Below are positions 30,888 to 35,931 of a stretch of DNA of 35,931 nt, one piece after another. Numbering within the stretch: the first letter of the stretch is position 1; each line of letters opens with the position of its first letter. The stretch spans positions 1-35,931 of the forward strand of contig CAYQTA010000061.1 of the NCBI GenBank assembly GCA_964420365.1, written 5' to 3'. The translations under genes and the position numbers were made by a program. This stretch comes from JAMOQA01 sp964420365 (GTDB lineage: Bacteria; Acidobacteriota; Polarisedimenticolia; J045). The notes under the pieces are model-generated. The model searched no databases, had not been told where the DNA came from, and saw only the letters and a list, made by a program, of their open reading frames with translations.

Positions 30888-33800
30888 TTACCTTTCCTGT
30901 TCCCGGAGGCAGGCCGGGGTCTTGCAGGGCGGCGCCGGCCGGTGAAGCCTCGGCACCGGGTGCGCATCCAGCTCGGAAAGGAGCTCGCGCACCGCCCGCT
31001 CGAGCTGCGGATCCCGCCCCTCGAGGAGCGACTTCGGGTCGTTCTCGACGACGATGTCCGGCTCGACACCCCAGCCCTCGATCACCCAGTGGTTCTCGAG
31101 GTCCGCGGCCGCCGACTCCGGCACGTAGACCGTTCCCCCGTCCACCAGGGGCGCCCGCCCGTAGATCCCCACGACGCCGCCCCACGTCCGCTTGCCGACC
31201 AGCTTGCCCAGGCCTGCCTTGCGGAAGATGTACGAGAACTGGTCCCCGTCCGAGGCCGTGTCCTCGTTGCAGAGGGCGATCAGTCGACCGGCGTACGCCC
31301 GGCTCGGGTAGGGGTCGGGGATGTCGGCGTTCCGCTCCCAGCTGACCATCAGGAGCTTGCGCGCCAGCCGGGAGATCACCATCTGCGAGACGTTCCCGCC
31401 GCCGTTGTGGCGCACGTCGACGACCAGCCCCTCGCGGTCGAGCTGCCCGTAGAACCACTTGATGAACTCCCGGATCCCCTCGGCACCCATGTCCGGGATG
31501 TGCAGGTACCCGAGGCGGCCTCCCGAGAGCTTCTCGACGAGGGCGCGCTTCCGCAGGATCCAGTCCAGGTAGTTGAGCTCCGCCTCGCTGCCGATCGGCT
31601 CGACCGTGTACGTCTTCGCCCCCTCCAGCGCCGGCTTCGAGTTCACCGTCACCTGGATCGGCCCGCCGGCCGCGTACAGCAGGTGCCGATAGGGATTGTC
31701 GGGAGCCTTCAGCTCGACGCCGTTGATCGCCAGGACGTAGTCACCGACCTTGACGTCGACACCGACGGCACGCAGCGGGTTCCGGTAGACCTCCTCCTCG
31801 TTCTGGCCGGGCAGCAGGTACGCGATCCGGTACCGGCCGCTATCCGCGTCCAGCTCGAAGCGGGCACCGAGCAGCCCGGCGTGCGGTCGGGATGGCTTGT
31901 CCCAGTCGCCACCCGCGATGTAGGCGTGGCCGACGGAGAGCTCGGCGATCATCTCTCCGATCACGTAGTTGAGATCCATCCGGTGGGCCACCCAGGGAAG
32001 CCACGACTCGTACTTCTTCCGCAGGCCGTCCCAGTCGTAGCCGTGCATGTTGGGGACGTAGAAGAAGTCCCGGTAACGGCGCCACACCTCGTGAAAGATC
32101 TGGTTCCATTCCTCGACGGGCACGATGTCGGCCTGGAGGCCGTCCAGGGAGACCTTCTTCTTCTCGGCGCCGGGCTTCGGCTCGAGCACGTACCAGGTCC
32201 CCTCGATGCGCGCGAGGAGCTTCTTCCCGTCGGCCGACAGCTCGTATCCGCCGATTCCCTCGGCGACCTCCTTCGACTCGCGCTTCTCCAGGTCGAAGAA
32301 CTGCAGCCTGGGCGTGACGTCCGAGGAGCGGCCGTAGTACCAGGGTCCGCCCACGACGTAGAGCAGCCCACCCTCCACGGCCGTGACCGACGTGATGTCG
32401 TCCGCCTCGATCGGCAGGCGGGTCACGCGGTCGGCGAGGCCGTCGAGATCGATCTCGACGAGCCGCTCGCCCTTTTCCTTTTCTCCGTTCTTCTTCGTCC
32501 CCTTGCGCCCCTTCTTGCGCTCCTTCTCGCCGGTCTTCCCGGCATCCTTCCCGGCGGCCTTCTTCTCCTTCTCGGCCGCGGCCTCTTCCTCGTCGTTCCG
32601 GGGCGGGACCGGTCCGGGCTCACCCTGCTTCAGCGTGAGGGCGAAGATCCCGGTCATCCGGTCGGTCACGTAGTTCCACTCGATCTGTCCCATCTGGGGC
32701 GCGAAGGTCCGCTCGCTCAGGTAGTAGAGGTACTTCCCGTCGGGAGACCAGGACGGGTCGTGCTCGTTCCAGGTCGGACCGGTGATCCTGCGCGGCTTCT
32801 CCCAGCCCACCTTCCACAGCCAGAGGGAGCGGTACTGGGTGTCCTCCGCCAGGCTGAACGCCAGCCACCGGGAATCGGGCGACCAGGCGTAGTCCAGGCC
32901 GAACGGGGTCCTGTCGTCCGCCACCTGGACCCACTTCCCGGACTCCACCTCGATCACGTAGAGACGACCGGCCTGGTCGTGGAAGGCGATCCGCTTGCCG
33001 TCCGGCGACCACGCCGGGTCCTGGAGGTAGGCCCGGAAGTCCTCGTCCCTCGTCAACTGGCGGGCCGGCTTCGTCCCGGAGGCATCGACCAGCCAGAGCT
33101 GGTCCTCCCCGGTCCGGTCCGAGACGTAGACGATCGTCCTGCCGTCCGGCGACCACGCGGCATCCCGGTCGTGGGCCCCGGAGGAGCGGGTCAGGTTGCG
33201 GGTCACGCCGTGCTCCACCGGGACGGAGAACACCTCGCCGCGGGCCACGAAGAGGGCTCGCTTCCCCGTCGGGCCGATCGCGGCGCCCTCCAGCCAGCGG
33301 CGGACGGCCAGGTGCCGGGGGCGTTCCCGCGTCGAGTCGAGCGGCACCGTGATGTCGATCCCCTCGCTCTGCCCGGTGCGGACGTCGAGGACCCGGAGCT
33401 CTCCGTTCAGCTCGTACACGATCCGGGAGACGCCGTCGCTGCTCGGCCAACGGACGTCCCACTCGGTCTCGTGGGTCACCTGGGCGATCTCGCCGGTCGA
33501 GATGTCGTACCGATAGAGGTTGTTCGTCCCGGAGCGATCGGACGTGAACCAGATCGTCTCGCCGATCCACATCGGGTCCCGGTCGGCGTAGGGGCTCTTC
33601 GTCACCCGCCGGGTCTCGTGGGTGGCGAGGTCGAAGATATACAGCTCCTGCGCCCAACCGCCCCGGTACCGCTTCCAGGTGCGGAAGTCACGCACGAGGG
33701 GAGAGTAGACGATCCTCTTTCCGTCCGGCGAGAAGTCGCCGGCTCCCGAGTAGGGCATCGGGAGCGGCTCGGGCATCGAGCCGTCGAGCCTCACGGTGTA

Positions 33801-34256
33801 GAGCCGCGAGTCGACGAGCCCCCAGGCCTCCCGGAGGGAGCGAAAGACCACGGCCGACCCGTCCGGAGTCCACCCGATCACCTGGTTGTCGAAACCCCAG
33901 CGGTCGGGGAGAGGGCCCCTGGCGGGGTACCAGGTCAACTGGCGCGGTGCTCCTCCCTCGGCCGGGATCACCCAGACCTGCTCGTCTCCCCCGTACTGGG
34001 CGGTGAAGGCGATCCACTTCCCGTCGGGGGAGAAACGGGGGAACAGCTCGAGGCCGGGATGGGAGGTCAGGCGGGTGGCGGTTCCCCCGGTCACCGGGGC
34101 GAGCCACAGGTCCCCCGCGTAGACGAAGACGACCCGGTCCCCGTGAATGTCCGGGAACCGCAGCAGCTTGGTGCCCGCCCGGGCGGCGGAGAGCCCCGCC
34201 GCGAGGGCGAGGACTGCCACCAGGACGGCGATCCGGAACCGGCGCACGTGTCTCAC
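30888..34256 (-). CDS. Tricorn-like S41 protease
   Basis: 1122 residues, complete tricorn architecture. Signal peptide about 27 residues (VLVAVLALAAGLSAARA), so periplasmic, unlike archaeal tricorn. Two beta-propellers follow: a WD40/TolB-like one (about 30-310) and a second (about 315-690), both with repeated SPDGKWIAF-type blades. A PDZ domain covers about 796-890 and the S41 peptidase core about 900-1080. Catalytic residues: His777 (VGHAYIAGG), Ser1002 in EDTASDGDQFSY, and the oxyanion-type VRHNGGGN (about 949-956). A Lys/Glu/Gly-rich low-complexity insert interrupts the second propeller at about 553-600. Two cysteines (CKTPAC) sit near the C-terminus. Likely degrades peptides in the periplasm. 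GTG start with GAGGAGGAGAGACC before it; a TAGACT -10-like box is at 34343-34338. Confidence 0.93.
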   Translation of the reverse strand: MRHVRRFRIAVLVAVLALAAGLSAARAGTKLLRFPDIHGDRVVFVYAGDLWLAPVTGGTATRLTSHPGLELFPRFSPDGKWIAFTAQYGGDEQVWVIPAEGGAPRQLTWYPARGPLPDRWGFDNQVIGWTPDGSAVVFRSLREAWGLVDSRLYTVRLDGSMPEPLPMPYSGAGDFSPDGKRIVYSPLVRDFRTWKRYRGGWAQELYIFDLATHETRRVTKSPYADRDPMWIGETIWFTSDRSGTNNLYRYDISTGEIAQVTHETEWDVRWPSSDGVSRIVYELNGELRVLDVRTGQSEGIDITVPLDSTRERPRHLAVRRWLEGAAIGPTGKRALFVARGEVFSVPVEHGVTRNLTRSSGAHDRDAAWSPDGRTIVYVSDRTGEDQLWLVDASGTKPARQLTRDEDFRAYLQDPAWSPDGKRIAFHDQAGRLYVIEVESGKWVQVADDRTPFGLDYAWSPDSRWLAFSLAEDTQYRSLWLWKVGWEKPRRITGPTWNEHDPSWSPDGKYLYYLSERTFAPQMGQIEWNYVTDRMTGIFALTLKQGEPGPVPPRNDEEEAAAEKEKKAAGKDAGKTGEKERKKGRKGTKKNGEKEKGERLVEIDLDGLADRVTRLPIEADDITSVTAVEGGLLYVVGGPWYYGRSSDVTPRLQFFDLEKRESKEVAEGIGGYELSADGKKLLARIEGTWYVLEPKPGAEKKKVSLDGLQADIVPVEEWNQIFHEVWRRYRDFFYVPNMHGYDWDGLRKKYESWLPWVAHRMDLNYVIGEMIAELSVGHAYIAGGDWDKPSRPHAGLLGARFELDADSGRYRIAYLLPGQNEEEVYRNPLRAVGVDVKVGDYVLAINGVELKAPDNPYRHLLYAAGGPIQVTVNSKPALEGAKTYTVEPIGSEAELNYLDWILRKRALVEKLSGGRLGYLHIPDMGAEGIREFIKWFYGQLDREGLVVDVRHNGGGNVSQMVISRLARKLLMVSWERNADIPDPYPSRAYAGRLIALCNEDTASDGDQFSYIFRKAGLGKLVGKRTWGGVVGIYGRAPLVDGGTVYVPESAAADLENHWVIEGWGVEPDIVVENDPKSLLEGRDPQLERAVRELLSELDAHPVPRLHRPAPPCKTPACLREQER

Positions 34257-34530
34257 GGTCTCTCCTCCTCCCGGCCGCCCGGCCGGGCGGCCGCCATCAG
34301 GCTCGATCCGGGTTGTCGTGGTCGGACGAGGGAGCGCAGTCTACACCCGCCTCCCGGGTCGGCGGGGTCCCCCGCGGCGGGCGGTTGGCGGGCGCGCGGG
34401 AACGGTGGCAACTTACTGCGACGTGCTCGCATGCAACTTCCTGCTGCGTGCAAGGACGTTTCGCCGTATATGGGCAGGGAGCCACGAGCGGACCGCGCGT
34501 GGGGGCGTGCGGCCAGGAGGATGCGGACAG
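34257..34530. other. Divergent intergenic region (tricorn / DUF362)
   Basis: 274 bp with no credible gene. Contains a TAGACT -10-like element for the tricorn gene (34343-34338, minus) and a less GC-rich pocket at 34405-34475 upstream of the DUF362 gene, with a TATATG -10-like box at 34467-34472 lacking a good -35. A sigma-54-like TGGCA...TGC at 34406-34419 has 9 rather than 10 nt between GG and GC and is not accepted. Confidence 0.45.
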
Positions 34531-35931
34531 ATGCGAACACGTACGGACCGTCGCACCTTCTTGAAGACGGCCGCAATCGGGTCGCTGGCCCTGGCGGCCC
34601 GGCCGCGGATCCTCGCCGGGGACCGGGGCCCGCGCCCGCTGCTTCACCGGGTACACCACGTCCCGGCCCCGGACTTCGCGCACGGGAACCGTCATCCCGG
34701 CGTCGAGTCCCTCCTGTTCGCCCTGGCGGGGGACGGGCGACGCTTCTACCGGACCTCCTCCGGTCATCCCCTCGGAAGCCCGGACGGCCTGATCGCCCCC
34801 GAGGACACGGTCCTCATCAAGGTCAATGCCCAGTGGAAGTACCGCGGCTGCACGAACTCGGACGTCGTGCGCGGGATCGTCCAGCGAATCCTCGACCATC
34901 CCGACGGGTTCACCGGGGAGGTCGTGATCTACGAGAACGGCCAGGGCCGGGGTTCCCTGAACTGCGACACGACCTCGGGTTGCGACGGCGGTTCCCGGGA
35001 GATCCACGCCAACGCGGAGAACGAGAAGCACTCGTTCACCTGGCTGGTCGACGAGCTGTTCCAGGACTCGCGGGTCGGACAGAAGGAAATGGACGACTAC
35101 CGGGGGACCTTCGTCGACGAGGGAGACCACGACACGGAAGGATTCCGCCGGGTGGGAAACGTCACCTACCCCTGCTTCTTCACGCCGAAGGGAACCCGGG
35201 TCGAGCTGCGGGAAGGGATCTGGACCGGCAGCGAGTACGATTCCGAGCACCTCAAGTGGATCAACGTGGCGGTCCTCAAGGATCACAAGGACCTGAACGT
35301 CACGGGGGTCCTCAAGCATGTCTACGGGGTCATCACGACGACGGACTCGCCCCTGCCGATCCACGATCCGAACCACGCGGGAACGATCATGGGGGAGGTC
35401 TTCACGCTCGTGCGTGCCCCGGTGCTGAACATCCTCGACTGCATCTGGGTCTCCCACGCCTCCCTCTGCGGCTATCCCCCCGACACGACCACCCGGCGCG
35501 ACATGCTGGTGGCCGGCACGGATCCGTGCGCCATCGACGCCTGGTCGGCGCGGCACATCCTCTACCCGATCTCGGGGGATCCGGCGCACGACCCGGATAT
35601 TCCCGGCTACTTCCGCACCTACCTGCTCGGGGCGCGGGACACGATCAACGACCACGGCGGGATCGACGGCACGCCGGTGACGTTCGACGAGGCGGACATC
35701 GACGCCCGGCACGTGGACCAGCGGACCGTGGACCTCCGGGTCTGGAAGAGCGGGGACGACGTGCGCCTCTCGTGGGCCGGGGGAGCGGGCCCGTGGCGCG
35801 TGGAGAAGGACCGGGATCCCACCTTCCCCGCGCCGCAGGTCATCGCGGACGCCACCTGGGAGACCGACCTGGTCGACGCCGGCGCCGCCGATGACGGCGA
35901 GACCTGGTTCTACCGGGTCACCGGGAGCTGA
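34531..35931 (+). CDS. DUF362 protein with Tat signal and FN3-like C-terminus
   Basis: 466 residues. Begins with a twin-arginine signal (TDRRTFLKTAAIGSLALAA), so exported folded, probably with a cofactor. Residues about 50-380 match the DUF362 layout: LIKVNAQWKYRGCTNSDVVR, the NVAVLKDHKD-type segment (here INVAVLKDHKDLN), GVLKHVYGVI, and LVAGTDPCAIDAW. Cysteines occur at GCTNS, NCDTTSGCDG, DCIW and SLCG but no CxxCxxC ferredoxin motif is seen. The last about 65 residues form an FN3-like beta domain (VDLRVWKSGDDVRLSW ... ETWFYRVTGS). DUF362 function is unknown; some members are ferredoxin-like or quinone-linked. Start ATG 34531 with AGGAGG 10 nt upstream; the nearer ATG at 34521 is out of frame. 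The window ends exactly at its stop. Confidence 0.86.
   Translation: MRTRTDRRTFLKTAAIGSLALAARPRILAGDRGPRPLLHRVHHVPAPDFAHGNRHPGVESLLFALAGDGRRFYRTSSGHPLGSPDGLIAPEDTVLIKVNAQWKYRGCTNSDVVRGIVQRILDHPDGFTGEVVIYENGQGRGSLNCDTTSGCDGGSREIHANAENEKHSFTWLVDELFQDSRVGQKEMDDYRGTFVDEGDHDTEGFRRVGNVTYPCFFTPKGTRVELREGIWTGSEYDSEHLKWINVAVLKDHKDLNVTGVLKHVYGVITTTDSPLPIHDPNHAGTIMGEVFTLVRAPVLNILDCIWVSHASLCGYPPDTTTRRDMLVAGTDPCAIDAWSARHILYPISGDPAHDPDIPGYFRTYLLGARDTINDHGGIDGTPVTFDEADIDARHVDQRTVDLRVWKSGDDVRLSWAGGAGPWRVEKDRDPTFPAPQVIADATWETDLVDAGAADDGETWFYRVTGS

Noticed and set aside
34406..34419. A sigma-54-like TGGCAACTTACTGC upstream of the DUF362 gene
   Set aside because: Only 9 nt separate GG and GC; the -24/-12 spacing of 10 is nearly invariant, and there is no TTGC at the -12 position.
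34521..34523. ATG directly after AGGAGG as start of the DUF362 gene
   Set aside because: It is out of frame with the Tat signal and coding sequence and adjoins the ribosome site without spacing. The ATG at 34531 is in frame.
30942..35894. A 1650-codon open frame antisense to the tricorn-like gene and running on over the next gene
   Set aside because: It crosses a divergent promoter region and then lies in a wrong frame of the DUF362 gene. Its translation is rich in Arg, Pro, Gly, Val and Asp without domains. It is the usual product of very GC-rich third codon positions, with few stops on the other strand.
1..35931. tRNA genes, CRISPR arrays, insertion sequences or integration sites
   Set aside because: No T-loop-plus-acceptor pairing, no regularly spaced repeats beyond the 30-bp pair at 5079-5119, and no transposase, integrase or matching terminal repeats were seen.

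Overview
The window is a very GC-rich (about 70% or more by eye), gene-dense stretch of a Gram-negative bacterial chromosome. It carries 29 supported protein genes plus one less certain small one, and no tRNA, rRNA, CRISPR array, insertion sequence or phage gene that I can see. Outer-membrane barrels and porins, periplasmic proteins with signal peptides, a PilT-type pilus ATPase, a sigma-54 activator, a tricorn-type protease and a Tat-exported DUF362 protein fit an uncultured lineage such as Acidobacteriota, Myxococcota or an FCB-type candidate phylum. The sequence alone does not decide which. Start codons are often GTG, and ribosome sites are strong (AGGAGG-like).

Layout, left to right. (1) 55-4262 (+): a DedA membrane protein, then a GH57/DUF3536 glycosidase and a GalT-type uridylyltransferase. 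(2) 4339-4923 (-): a small outer-membrane barrel. (3) 5282-9542 (+): purD-purE, the tRNA methylthiotransferase mtaB and a periplasmic thioredoxin/TPR protein, followed by an unknown small protein at 9601-9963. (4) 10129-12739 (+): two tandem paralogous OprO/P-type porins. (5) 12834-13439 (-): a periplasmic cyclophilin. (6) 13576-15189 (+): a PilT-like ATPase with a duplicated N-terminal domain. (7) 15330-17032: a dCMP-deaminase-like gene (-) divergent from a DegT-type aminotransferase (+). (8) 17045-23530, all (-): an NtrC-type response regulator, its PAS histidine kinase, and three secreted proteins built from FN3, TIG and Big_5 domains, one with a dockerin-like end. (9) 23816-28424 (+): a tightly packed cassette of cupin, phosphomannomutase, acyl carrier protein, adenylate-forming ligase and NadE-like ATP pyrophosphatase. 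(10) 28509-29770 (-): a secreted protein of unknown function and a very short beta-carbonic-anhydrase-like protein. (11) 29876-30820 (+): a biotin ligase. (12) 30888-34256 (-): a tricorn-like protease. (13) 34531-35931 (+): a DUF362 protein.

The most interesting region is 17045-23530. The two larger FN3/TIG/Big_5 genes each have a textbook sigma-54 (-24/-12) promoter: 23613-23598 and 22344-22329 on the minus strand. Each also has a related 18-bp dyad about 100-110 bp upstream. Directly downstream on the same strand lie a soluble PAS histidine kinase and a GAFTGA-containing sigma-54 activator, with their own sigma-70-like promoter. This looks like a self-contained module for switching on a set of secreted or cell-surface proteins of unknown function.

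The second interesting region is the 23816-28424 cassette. There the ACP, the ligase and a NadE-family enzyme with an altered C-terminal motif look like a dedicated activation/amidation pathway next to sugar-phosphate genes. Convergent gene pairs are mostly separated by clean GC-rich hairpins, which I annotate as likely bidirectional terminators.
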